A stretch of DNA of 64,000 nucleotides, from contig CAWDDG010000001.1 of the NCBI GenBank assembly GCA_963801065.1, positions 29,903-93,902 of the forward strand, given 5' to 3'. Below are positions 26,648 to 34,313 of the stretch, piece after piece. This DNA is from CAWDDG01 sp963801065. Lineage in GTDB: Bacteria > Actinomycetota > Actinomycetes > Jiangellales > Jiangellaceae. Position numbers and translations under genes: made by a program. The first letter of the stretch is position 1. Each line of letters begins with the position of its first letter. The notes beneath the pieces were generated by a model. The model was given only the letters and a program-made list of their open reading frames with translations, made no database searches and had not been told where the DNA came from.

Positions 26648-27565
26648 GTGCCGCTCATGCCTACGTCGACGCCCGCGCGAATCGCACTCGGCCTGACCGC
26701 GACCGCGGTGGGCTGTGTCGTGTACGCGGCCGGGTACGAGGTCCGGTCCTTCCGGTTGCGGCGTGTCGACGTGCCCGTGCTGCCGCCTGGGAGCCGCCCG
26801 CTCCGCGTGCTGCACGTGTCCGACCTGCACCTGACGCCGGGCCAGGAGCGAAAGAAGGTATGGGTGCGTCGCCTGGCCGCGCTCGAGCCGGATCTGGTCG
26901 TCAACACCGGAGACAACCTCGCCCACCGGGAGGCCGTCCCGGCCGTGGTCGACGCGCTCGGGCCGCTCCTCGAACGCCCCGGCGCCTTCGTCTTCGGATC
27001 CAACGACTACTACTCACCGCAGGCCAAGAACCCGGCCCGCTACCTGCTGGGCCCGGACCGCGGCCGCCGATTCCACGGTCGCGACCTGCCGTGGAAGGAG
27101 CTGCGCGACGAGTTCGCCGACGCAGGCTGGCTGGACCTCACCAATGCTCGCGGATCGCTGGTCGTCGACGGACGGACGCTCGCATTCGCCGGTGTCGACG
27201 ACCCGCATCTGCGGCTGGACCGGTATGCCCACGTGGCCGGCCGGGCCGCGGACGCCGACCTGGCCATCGGCGTCGCTCACGCGCCCTATCGGCGCATCCT
27301 CGACGCGATGACGGCCGACGGCTACCAGCTCCTGCTCGCCGGGCACACGCATGGCGGGCAGCTGTGCGTGCCCGGTTGGGGCGCGCTCGTGACGAACTGC
27401 GACCTGGAGCCGGCTCGCGCGAGAGGGGTGTCGCGGCACCCGGTCGACGGTCGCTCCGACCCGCCGTGGCTCCACGTCTCAGCCGGGTTGGGGACCTCGC
27501 CGTACGCCCCGGTGCGCTTCGCCTGCCCACCGGAAGCGACGCTGCTGACCCTCACCGCGTCGTGA
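26648..27565 (+). CDS. Metallophosphoesterase, membrane-anchored
   Basis: 305-residue calcineurin-like phosphoesterase. One N-terminal hydrophobic segment (ARIALGLTATAVGCVVYAAG) probably anchors it. All metal-binding blocks are present: VLHVSDLHL, NTGDNL, FGSNDYYSP and AGHTHGGQL. Bacterial relatives (YkuE/YaeI type) act on lipid or phospholipid substrates outside the membrane; the true substrate is unknown. The start GTG 26648 or ATG 26657 cannot be separated. The stop overlaps the GNAT gene by 4 bases (GTGA), suggesting coupling. Confidence 0.92.
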   Translation: MPLMPTSTPARIALGLTATAVGCVVYAAGYEVRSFRLRRVDVPVLPPGSRPLRVLHVSDLHLTPGQERKKVWVRRLAALEPDLVVNTGDNLAHREAVPAVVDALGPLLERPGAFVFGSNDYYSPQAKNPARYLLGPDRGRRFHGRDLPWKELRDEFADAGWLDLTNARGSLVVDGRTLAFAGVDDPHLRLDRYAHVAGRAADADLAIGVAHAPYRRILDAMTADGYQLLLAGHTHGGQLCVPGWGALVTNCDLEPARARGVSRHPVDGRSDPPWLHVSAGLGTSPYAPVRFACPPEATLLTLTAS

Positions 27566-28107
27566 CGGCGCTCATCCCGACCCGGACCGAGACGTCTCGC
27601 CTGGTGCTGCGAACCTGGCGGCCCGATGACCGCGCAGCGATGGCGGAGATCAACGCCGATCCGGAGGTCGTCCGATACGTGGCCCGAGAGCCCGTCACAC
27701 GGGAGCGGAGTGACGCCCTGCTGGACCGCATCGAGCGATCGTGGGCCGAGCGCGGTTACGGCCTCTACGCGGTCGAGTCCGGCGTATCAGGAGATCTACT
27801 CGGGTTCTGCGGGCTGTCACATCACCGTGCGTTGCCCGACGAGGTCGAGGTGGGCTGGCGGCTCGCACGGAGCGCGTGGGGTCAAGGGTTCGCGACCGAA
27901 GCCGCACTGGTCTGCCGGGACCTCGCCTTCGACGTGCTTGGCCGCGAACGGCTGGTCTCGATCACCGTCGAGGAGAATCGCCGATCCTGGCGGATCATGG
28001 AGAAGCTGGGCATGCGGCGCTGGCGGACCATGCCATTCGAGGAATGGGACCTGTCGGTGTGGGCGATGGCAGCGGACGAGCGACAGATCGGCGGCTTGCG
28101 AGGCTGA
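27562..28107 (+). CDS. GNAT-family N-acetyltransferase (RimJ/RimL-like)
   Basis: 181-residue acetyltransferase. Core elements: TSRLVLRTWRPDDRAAM (N-terminal strand/helix), GFCGLSHH, EVEVGWRLARSAWGQGFATE (the acetyl-CoA binding region with the degenerate RxxGxA/G loop), and SITVEENRRSWRIMEKLGMR. This is the RimJ/RimL/ribosomal-protein-like branch, which acetylates protein N-termini or small amines. The start GTG 27562 overlaps the phosphoesterase stop. A tRNA-Pro gene follows within 70 bases, and backbone-type genes end here. Confidence 0.92.
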   Translation: MTALIPTRTETSRLVLRTWRPDDRAAMAEINADPEVVRYVAREPVTRERSDALLDRIERSWAERGYGLYAVESGVSGDLLGFCGLSHHRALPDEVEVGWRLARSAWGQGFATEAALVCRDLAFDVLGRERLVSITVEENRRSWRIMEKLGMRRWRTMPFEEWDLSVWAMAADERQIGGLRG

Positions 28108-28173
28108 CCGGCGCACCGCTCCGGGCGAATTTCAGACGTGGTCGTGAGCTCGGATATGCTGTGCCGGCAACTT

Positions 28174-28247
<74 letters not shown>

Positions 28248-28550
28248 CCCATCATTAGTGCAGATCAGGAGCCCATTTCGTACTGCAACGGCATGGCGCC
28301 GTAGAAGCTGCCGGTTCCGTTGCCGCGGCGGCGGAAATGCCGAAGTCGACCACGAGCTTCCCTACCCGGCCGTGGCGGTGTGGCCGTTCGACCTCTTGGC
28401 CGACGTGTCTCCTGCTGGCAGGCCACCGGCCCACCGGTGCGATGCCCAAGCAGACAGTGCGAGTTCGATTCTCGTCACGCGCTCCACATGGGCACGCAGC
28501 TCATCGGGCCTCGACCCTTCCAAGAGATCATCCCTGCTAGGGCGCCACGT
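28248..28550. other. Non-coding stretch with a tRNA-like 3' half
   Basis: No convincing gene. At 28459-28486 a T-arm (GCGAG-TTCGATT-CTCGT) is followed by a seven-base acceptor-like strand CACGCGC, then T and CCA, exactly the order of a tRNA-Gly or tRNA-Cys 3' end. The 5' part does not fold into a normal tRNA: only four of seven acceptor pairs are possible with the best upstream segment. It is best read as a tRNA remnant or an attachment-site scar. Confidence 0.5.
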
Positions 28551-31283
28551 TCACCGTTCGAGGGCGAGTGACCGCTCGACTCGGCTGAGTTGATCGTGCA
28601 GCGCCGGTGAGGGCACGGTACCGGTCTGCTGCCTGAGGGCGCGGGCGTCGTCAAGGTGTAGGCCAGCCCGCTGTAAGTCACCTCGGTCGTGGTCGAGCAC
28701 CGCCATCGCCTCCAGCACGGATGCCGTACCGCCGAGATGTCGTAGGCGCCGGGACACGTCGAGAGCCTGCTGAAGCAGCGTCTCTGTCCGTTCGTGATCG
28801 CCGGCCAAGACAGCGAGTTGAGCCGCCATGGTACCGGCCGAGGCGAGCCCCTCCTGATAGCCAATGCTCCGGTATGCCGCGAGGCTCCGCGACGCCAACG
28901 CAGCCGCCTGCGTGGTGCGACCCATCGCGAACGCCGCATGCGCTCGGTAATCCAGGGTGCTCCCCAACACCATCGGTTCGCCGATCTCCTCCGCTAGGGC
29001 TTCAGCCTCCTGAAGCAACCCCTCGCCGGCCTGGTGGTCTCCGGTCGCGTGGGCGGACCTACCGGCCAGTGCCGTGATGAGGGCAAGCGTCCACGGCTGG
29101 CCGCAATTGCGTGCATTACCCACGGCGGCGAGGTGGTGCTCACCAGCGGCGGCGTAGTCGCCCCGTGCCCAGGCCGCCATCCCGAGCAGGTTCTGGGCCA
29201 GAGCCATAAGCTCCAGGTCCTGCAGGGCCGTCGCGGCGTCGAGCTGACGGCATGCATAGTCGACAGCCATGGCCGCATCGCCCTGGGCGAGGGCCGTCGA
29301 AGCCAGAATCCGCAGCAGGCGAGCCCGGACATGAGGGTCAGTCTCGGTGCTGAGGACAGCATTCGCCCATGATCGGAGCTCCGAGAGTTGGCCGTCGAGA
29401 AACCAAGGCCAGTACATGTCGGCAACGAGGCGACCCGCGGATGCCGAGCGCTCGGAGATGGCGTACGTGGCCGCCCTTCGCAGATCTTCCGCGCAGGCGC
29501 GAGCGACTGCGGCCCACGCCGTCGCTTCCGCTGTCCGGATCCGGCCGTTGATTCGTGCCGCCAGACTCACGTGGTACTCGACGTGGCGCCGCCGCGACCT
29601 GTCACGCATTGTCGGTGTCGCCCTCTCTTGGGCGAAATGTCGCACCGGGTCGAGGAAGCGGTAGCGAGCCTGTCCGACCAGGTCGACATCCCGCGTGAGC
29701 AGCGAGCGCCCAAGCAGGTGGTCGACCGCGTCCGACGCGTCGTCGCCCACAACTGCGCTGGCTGCCGCGCGGTCAAAGGATCCTGCGAACACCGACAGAG
29801 CGGCGAAAGCCTCCCGATCTCGTACTTCAAGTAGGTCGTAGCTCCAGCCGATTACAGCCCGCATTGTTCGATGCCTCGGGTCACCCGCGAGCGGGTCACC
29901 AGCGAGCGCGTCGAGCGGCTGCCCCAGACCATCGACGAGCTGCTCCAGCGATAGAGAGACGATCCTGGCCGCAGCCAACTCGAGCGCCAGCGGAAGTCCC
30001 TCCAGCTTGCCTACGATGGCCCGCACCCGGTCCGTGTCGAGTTCGGCCGCCGGGTTCGCCGCCCGGGCACGTGATGTGAACACTTCGGCGCCCGCGGTCT
30101 CGTCGAGCCCGCCCAGCTGAACGATCTGCTCGCCGGGAGCCCGCAGTGGCTGGCGGGTGGTTGTAAGGATCCGCAGGTCCGGACAGCGCGATAGTAGGCG
30201 GGTCGCCAGCCCCGCCACCGCCTCAACGACGTGCTCGCAGGTGTCGAGGACAAGCATGCCTCGGCGCCGGGACAGGTAGTCGCATGTGAGATCGACCTCA
30301 TGCCCGGGGGACTCGGCCAACTGAAGCGCTCGAGCCACACTCGTAGGGACATCGCTGCTGGCCAGGACGGGGGCGAGCTCCACAAACCACACCGCGTTAT
30401 CGCGTGGGGGTGACGCAGCGGCGACCTCGACCGCGAGTCGGGTCTTGCCAATCCCGCCCGGTCCGGTCAGCGTCACGAGTCGAGCCATCGTCAACGCTGA
30501 CCGCAGCGTGGCAAGGTCACGGTCGCGACCAACCAGCGGCGTCACCGGCACCGGCGGAGCCGCCGCGGAGCGGGTGGGCGCGGCTGACAAGGAGGAGTCC
30601 TGCGCCAGTACCGCCGCCTCGATCGCACGCAACTCGGGTCCCGGTTCCAGCCCTACCTCGTGAGCGAGATAGCGGCGAGCTTGCGCGTACGCCGCGAGCG
30701 CGTCAGCTTGCCGGCCAGCAGCGTAGAGAGCTCTTACCAGTAGAACGCGCAACCGCTCTCGTAGAGGGTGCTCTTCGACGAGCGCCGCGAGCTCAGCAAG
30801 CACCGCGGATGCCATGTCCGCATCGACCTCCTGGGCCAAGCGGGCCTCCATGGCGGAGAGGCGCATCTCTTCCAGTCGCGCTGCGTTTGCCCGCGCCCAA
30901 GGCTGTTCGACCCATTCCTCAAGGGCCGCTCCGTGCCACAGTGCCAGCGCCTCTTCATATCTGCGGGCGCGGACCAGATCCTCGAAGCGCTCCGCATCAA
31001 CAGACTCCCGCCCGACGTCGAGCCGGTATCCTCCCGGGACCGTCGTGACCTCCTGGGCGCCGAGGCGCCGGCGCAGGTCCCGTATGTAACCCTGGACCAG
31101 GTTGGGAGCAGAGCGGGGCGGTATGTCGCCCCACAGGGTGTCTGCGATCCGGTCAACGCTGACGGAGCGACCACGGTTCACCAGCAGCAGAGCCAGCAAG
31201 GTCCGCAACTTGGGTGCGGACAGCTGCACTTCGGCGCCGTTCTTGTCGAGCACTCGGATGTGGCCGAGCACTTCGTACTCCAC
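28551..31283 (-). CDS. SARP/AfsR-type regulator with BTAD, NB-ARC-like ATPase and TPR domains
   Basis: 910-residue regulator. The N-terminus (VEYEVLGHIRVLDKNGAEVQ, then SAPKLRTLLALLLVNRG) is an OmpR-like winged helix, and the BTAD domain covers about 95-240 (EEALALWHGAALEEW). The STAND-type ATPase follows with P-loop TGPGGIGKTRLAVEV near residue 271 and LVLDTCEHVVEA. From about 600 the protein is a helical TPR-like repeat region (repeated ALAAAL..G..A units). This order matches AfsR-like activators of secondary metabolism. GTG 31283 is preferred over the in-frame ATG 31391, which would overlap the divergent gene. It faces an ABM / hot-dog / OsmC operon that it may control. Confidence 0.9.
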   Translation of the reverse strand: MEYEVLGHIRVLDKNGAEVQLSAPKLRTLLALLLVNRGRSVSVDRIADTLWGDIPPRSAPNLVQGYIRDLRRRLGAQEVTTVPGGYRLDVGRESVDAERFEDLVRARRYEEALALWHGAALEEWVEQPWARANAARLEEMRLSAMEARLAQEVDADMASAVLAELAALVEEHPLRERLRVLLVRALYAAGRQADALAAYAQARRYLAHEVGLEPGPELRAIEAAVLAQDSSLSAAPTRSAAAPPVPVTPLVGRDRDLATLRSALTMARLVTLTGPGGIGKTRLAVEVAAASPPRDNAVWFVELAPVLASSDVPTSVARALQLAESPGHEVDLTCDYLSRRRGMLVLDTCEHVVEAVAGLATRLLSRCPDLRILTTTRQPLRAPGEQIVQLGGLDETAGAEVFTSRARAANPAAELDTDRVRAIVGKLEGLPLALELAAARIVSLSLEQLVDGLGQPLDALAGDPLAGDPRHRTMRAVIGWSYDLLEVRDREAFAALSVFAGSFDRAAASAVVGDDASDAVDHLLGRSLLTRDVDLVGQARYRFLDPVRHFAQERATPTMRDRSRRRHVEYHVSLAARINGRIRTAEATAWAAVARACAEDLRRAATYAISERSASAGRLVADMYWPWFLDGQLSELRSWANAVLSTETDPHVRARLLRILASTALAQGDAAMAVDYACRQLDAATALQDLELMALAQNLLGMAAWARGDYAAAGEHHLAAVGNARNCGQPWTLALITALAGRSAHATGDHQAGEGLLQEAEALAEEIGEPMVLGSTLDYRAHAAFAMGRTTQAAALASRSLAAYRSIGYQEGLASAGTMAAQLAVLAGDHERTETLLQQALDVSRRLRHLGGTASVLEAMAVLDHDRGDLQRAGLHLDDARALRQQTGTVPSPALHDQLSRVERSLALER

Positions 31284-31379
31284 ATCCGAAGCGTACGGAT
31301 GCCGGCTGCTCCAGCGAGACTCCAGCGCGGGTCCAGGAGCTGCGGTCAGGCTGATGTTGCCACCACCAAGGAGGAAACC

Positions 31380-31685
31380 ATGGTCATTCACATCGTCCGG
31401 TTCCGGTCAGCGCTGTCGGCCGAGCGCATAGCAGAGCTCTTCCATGTCCGGGCACCCGAGTACCGCGCCATCCCCGGGCTATTGCAGAAGTACTATCTCC
31501 GCTTCCGGAGCGGTGAGTACGGCGGCGTCTACATTTGGGATTCCGCCGCGTCGATGGAGCGGTTCATGACCGGCTCGCTAGCTCGCTCGATCTGCGACGT
31601 CTACCGCGTAGAGGAGTCGGTGCGTGAGGTCGCCGACGTCGTCCTCGCGCTGCGAGGCGAGAACTCGACTGCCTTGTCGACCTGA
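31380..31685 (+). CDS. Small ABM/YdhR-like protein
   Basis: 101-residue protein. The ATG at 31380 has an ideal ribosome site (AAGGAGGA), which fixes the start. HIVRFRSALSAERIAELFHV, LLQKYYLRFRSGEYGGVYIW and DSAASMERFMTGSLARSI match the dimeric alpha/beta barrel of antibiotic-biosynthesis-monooxygenase / YdhR-like proteins. Such proteins are cofactor-less oxygenases, or small-ligand binders. It is the first gene of a three-gene operon divergent from the SARP regulator. The substrate is unknown. Confidence 0.8.
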   Translation: MVIHIVRFRSALSAERIAELFHVRAPEYRAIPGLLQKYYLRFRSGEYGGVYIWDSAASMERFMTGSLARSICDVYRVEESVREVADVVLALRGENSTALST

Positions 31686-31718
31686 TCGGTGATCCGACCC
31701 GCTTCCAGAGGGCCTGCC

Positions 31719-32234
31719 ATGACCGCCGCCATCGCCACCCGACCGACGATCGACTACGGGCACGTGGAGCTGCTGCCGGTGCACTTCGACGACCTCGACC
31801 CGTTGGGGATGGTCCACAACGCCCGTTACGCGCTACTGATCGAGCGCGCGTTGGCCACGTTCTGGAGACAGCACGGCCACACCTTCCGTGAAGGAAGGCC
31901 CGCCACGCCAGACGCTTTCAACGTCGTCAAGGAGTTCAGCATCGGTTACCGCGCCCCGATCCGCGGGACGGTCGACGTCTTCGTTCACTTCTGGCTCGAG
32001 CACATGGGTAGGTCCTGTGGGGTGGTTGGCTTCCGTGTTCTCTCTTCCGACGGCGCGACCGTCTTCGCCGAGGGTCGCCGGGTCGTGATCAAACTCGACC
32101 AGGAGACGCTGCGCCCATCGCCGTGGACACCTGAAGCCCGCGCCGCTGCCGAGGGCCTCCTGCGCCCACCCGGGCATGCGCAGAGTCGCCGGCGAACATC
32201 CGCCGCTGGCTCAGTTCGACCGAGTGACGCATAG
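31719..32234 (+). CDS. Hot-dog fold (4HBT-like) thioesterase
   Basis: 171-residue hot-dog protein. VHFDDLDPLGMVHNARYALLI contains the conserved D..G.V.N..Y active-site pattern of 4-hydroxybenzoyl-CoA thioesterases, and FSIGYRAPIRGTVDVFVHF is the central strand pair. The last 25 residues are basic and variable. ATG 31719 is preferred over an in-frame ATG ten codons upstream. It follows the ABM-like gene by 33 bases and precedes the OsmC gene by 13. Acyl-CoA hydrolysis is the expected reaction; the acyl group is unknown. Confidence 0.88.
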   Translation: MTAAIATRPTIDYGHVELLPVHFDDLDPLGMVHNARYALLIERALATFWRQHGHTFREGRPATPDAFNVVKEFSIGYRAPIRGTVDVFVHFWLEHMGRSCGVVGFRVLSSDGATVFAEGRRVVIKLDQETLRPSPWTPEARAAAEGLLRPPGHAQSRRRTSAAGSVRPSDA

Positions 32235-32247
32235 ACAAGGGGCAGCG

Positions 32248-32640
32248 ATGGACCGGTTCGATGTCGTGGTGAGCGCAGGCTCGTTGAGATCGGATGGCGC
32301 CCACGCAATCCAGCTCCCGCATCGCTGGACCTCGGAGGGTGTGACCGTCGAGGCGACTTTCAGCGGAGCCCACCTGTTGCACCTCGCTGCGGCTGGATGT
32401 GTCCTCAACGACATATATCGGGAGGCTGCCACACTCGACATCCAGATCGACGGACTGCGGGTATCGGCTGCCGGAGGCTTCGACACGGAAACGTGGACAT
32501 CGACCGGCATCACCTACTCGGTCGAACTGAGTTCGCCCGCTTCCCCCCACGACCTTGCCCGGCTGTTGGACCGTGTTGACGACATAGCCGAGATCCCTCG
32601 CGCCATCCGGGCTGGAGCCACGGTGCAGAGGCTGACGTGA
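32248..32640 (+). CDS. OsmC-like protein
   Basis: 130-residue OsmC-family protein. GVTVEATFSGAHLLHLAAAGCVLNDIYREA contains the conserved AGC helix of OsmC/Ohr proteins, with one redox cysteine. The usual first catalytic cysteine is not visible, so classical peroxide reduction is doubtful. ATG 32248 follows AAGGGG. It is the last gene of the operon divergent from the SARP-type regulator, and cotranscription with the thioesterase is likely. Confidence 0.78.
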   Translation: MDRFDVVVSAGSLRSDGAHAIQLPHRWTSEGVTVEATFSGAHLLHLAAAGCVLNDIYREAATLDIQIDGLRVSAAGGFDTETWTSTGITYSVELSSPASPHDLARLLDRVDDIAEIPRAIRAGATVQRLT

Positions 32641-32662
32641 CATCCCATCGATCAAACCCGCT

Positions 32663-32764
32663 GTCTACCAGAGCGGCGCTGTGGGCTCCGGAAAGTCGTA
32701 CGCTCATCGGCAGATCCGCGCCCCCGTGCTAGCGGAGCTGGGTGTCCCACTCGCGGCGGTATGA
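32663..32764 (+). pseudogene. Fragment with a P-loop (NTPase/kinase remnant)
   Basis: A 33-codon open stretch with no start reads VYQSGAVGSGKSYAHRQIRA..., ending in TGA. GAVGSGKS is a good Walker A loop and the following helix is plausible, so this may be the left-over end of a nucleotide kinase or zeta-toxin-like gene. It ends inside motif copy a. There is no support beyond the loop itself. Confidence 0.3.
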
Positions 32765-32767
32765 CGC
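32753..32767 (+). repeat. Dispersed motif, copy a
   Basis: GCGGCGGTATGACGC, the first of nine same-orientation copies (T variant). It overlaps the end of the P-loop fragment, between the OsmC gene and an IS701 remnant. Confidence 0.7.
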
Positions 32768-32906
32768 TGCGTTCGTGTGTGTGGCTCACTTGCGCGAGGC
32801 AGCGATGAGTCACTGGAGCGGCAGGTTCTAGTACGACAGCCGGACTTCGTGATCTTGGGCGTGGCGGCGTGACAAAGGACGGAAACCGCGTGATCATGCC
32901 GGGCTT

Positions 32907-33236
32907 GTGTGGAGCCCAGATGATGTTGCGGTGGCCGCGGGCTACAGCCTAAACCCCGCCCGGTGGCGGGTGCACTTTGACAACCTGATGAGCCGGATCG
33001 CGGAGCGGTTCGCGCGGGCGGAACCGCGTCGGCACGCTCGCGATCTCGCGCTCGGGTTGCTGTCCGACCTGCCGATCAAGAACTGCTGGACGCTGTCCGA
33101 ACCGGTTGGGGACGCGGGCCTGGACGGGATGCAGCACCTGCTGCGCAAGGCGGTGTGGGACGACGACGGGGTGCGCGACGACCTGCGCGACTACGTCGTC
33201 GAACACCTCGGTGACGACGACGCGGTCCTCGTCTAA
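32907..33236 (+). pseudogene. IS701-family transposase N-terminal remnant
   Basis: 109 codons open, then TAA. DNLMSRIAERFARAEPRRHA, LGLLSDLPIKNCWTLSE, GMQHLLRKAVWDDDGVRDDL and VVEHLGDDDAVLV match the N-terminal quarter of IS701-type DDE transposases. The next expected step (VDETG, the first catalytic aspartate) is replaced by a stop, and nothing of the rest follows. It is therefore a dead fragment. Confidence 0.8.
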
Positions 33237-33331
33237 GGCAGCCGTACAACAAGCTCCACGCGCGGACCGCGGGACCGTTTTCGGGACGGGGAACCCGGGC
33301 TTCACCAGTCCTGCTGCGGTCCCGCGGCCGG

Positions 33332-33982
33332 TCACGCCTGGGCCACTGCATTGGTCTCCTGGTTGCTGCCCGCGGGCCGGACGGGTGCTGAGGTCGGGCG
33401 GGATCGCGTCAGGTCCGGTGCCCGCCAGTGCGCGACGCCGTCGATGACCCCGGCTAGCAGGCTGTCGGGTACCGCCGTGGCTTGCAGGGTGGTCCGGTAG
33501 ACCAGAGGCCCGATCAGGTGCGCGGCTGCCAGGTCCGCGTCGGGCGCTTTGTCGAGTTCGCCGGCGTCAACGGCGAGCGCGAACGCGGCGGCGAGCCGCT
33601 CGGTGATTGCGGTGATGTGCCGGTGCGGACTGGCGCCGGCGCCGCCCGACCGGGTCTGCTCCATCAGCGCGATGGCGAGCGATGCGACCGCCGGGAGGGC
33701 GAGCTCGTCAGCGAGCTGGCGCAGCTCGGCGTGCAGCCAGGACCGCAGGGGCAGGGCGGGGGTGGCGAAGAATGGCAGCTCGGCTGAGAAGAGCACGTCG
33801 CGGAGCAGGTCCTCCGGGGCCGCCCAGTGCCGGTAGACCGTGGCCCTGCCGACGCCGGCCTGCTGGGCCACCCTCTGATGGGTGATGGCGCCCGGTCCTT
33901 CCCGCGCGAGCAGGTCAAAGGCGGCGGCAAGGATCGCCTCACGGCTTCGGGCGGCGCGCGGATCAGTGGCTGGCGATGTCAT
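33332..33982 (-). CDS. TetR-family repressor
   Basis: 216-residue regulator. The N-terminal helix-turn-helix is REAILAAAFDLLAREGPGAI, then HQRVAQQAGVGRATVYRHWA (residues about 13-55); the rest is the helical ligand-binding domain. It is divergent from the MFS exporter gene, and the gap holds two palindromes (33993-34013 and 34040-34056) that are the obvious operators. By analogy with QacR/TetR pairs it should repress the exporter until a drug binds. The ligand is unknown. The C-terminal 25 residues are low complexity. Confidence 0.92.
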   Translation of the reverse strand: MTSPATDPRAARSREAILAAAFDLLAREGPGAITHQRVAQQAGVGRATVYRHWAAPEDLLRDVLFSAELPFFATPALPLRSWLHAELRQLADELALPAVASLAIALMEQTRSGGAGASPHRHITAITERLAAAFALAVDAGELDKAPDADLAAAHLIGPLVYRTTLQATAVPDSLLAGVIDGVAHWRAPDLTRSRPTSAPVRPAGSNQETNAVAQA

Positions 33983-33992
33983 CCTCCTAGTC

Positions 33993-34013
33993 TATGAGAC
34001 AACTTGACTCATA
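33993..34013 (+). promoter_or_regulatory. TetR operator 1
   Basis: TATGAG at 33993-33998 mirrors CTCATA at 34008-34013 around a 9-base centre that keeps partial symmetry. It begins 11 bases beyond the TetR start codon, so it probably controls the repressor's own promoter. Confidence 0.65.
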
Positions 34014-34039
34014 GTCGAGGAGGTGGCACAGTGGCTTTG

Positions 34040-34056
34040 TGAGACAACATGTCTCA
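34040..34056 (+). promoter_or_regulatory. TetR operator 2
   Basis: TGAGACA-ACA-TGTCTCA is a perfect 7-bp palindrome, and it shares the GAGACAAC core with operator 1. The two sites in one divergent gap support autoregulation and control of the exporter operon. Confidence 0.7.
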
Positions 34057-34122
34057 GAGATCCTGACGAGCGAGGACCTCGGCGGCAGCCCAGGATCCCG
34101 CGAACCAGGGAGAGGCCCAGTC

Positions 34123-34209
34123 ATGGCAGCGAAGATCTATATCCGTTGGACGTGGTACCAGCTGGACTGCCCGCCGCGCCTCCCATTCGGGGCGAGGCGG
34201 TTCCGGTGA
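34123..34209 (+). CDS. Small ORF, first of two coupled upstream of the exporter
   Basis: 28 codons from ATG 34123 (MAAKIYIRWTWYQLDC...) to TGA 34207-34209. It overlaps the next small ORF by GTGA. Aromatic and basic at the N-terminus; no family recognised. It could be a leader peptide or a genuine small protein; overlap at both joints argues against chance. Confidence 0.35.
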   Translation: MAAKIYIRWTWYQLDCPPRLPFGARRFR

Positions 34210-34313
34210 ACGTCATCCAAACCCTCGCGGATGAGCTCGTCCAGGTTTTCGATCTGGACACCGGCACGCTCCGTGAGGTCACCCGATCCGAGCTCAAGGA
34301 GGGAACACCATGA
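34206..34313 (+). CDS. Small ORF, second, overlapping the exporter start
   Basis: 35 codons from GTG 34206: MNVIQTLADELVQVFDLDTG then TLREVTRSELKEGTP. The stop overlaps the exporter's ATG (ATGA at 34310-34313), and the AAGGAGGG ribosome site of the exporter lies inside its end. The amphipathic acidic helix at its start is regular enough to be a real peptide. No known family. It probably couples translation into the exporter gene. Confidence 0.45.
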   Translation: MNVIQTLADELVQVFDLDTGTLREVTRSELKEGTP

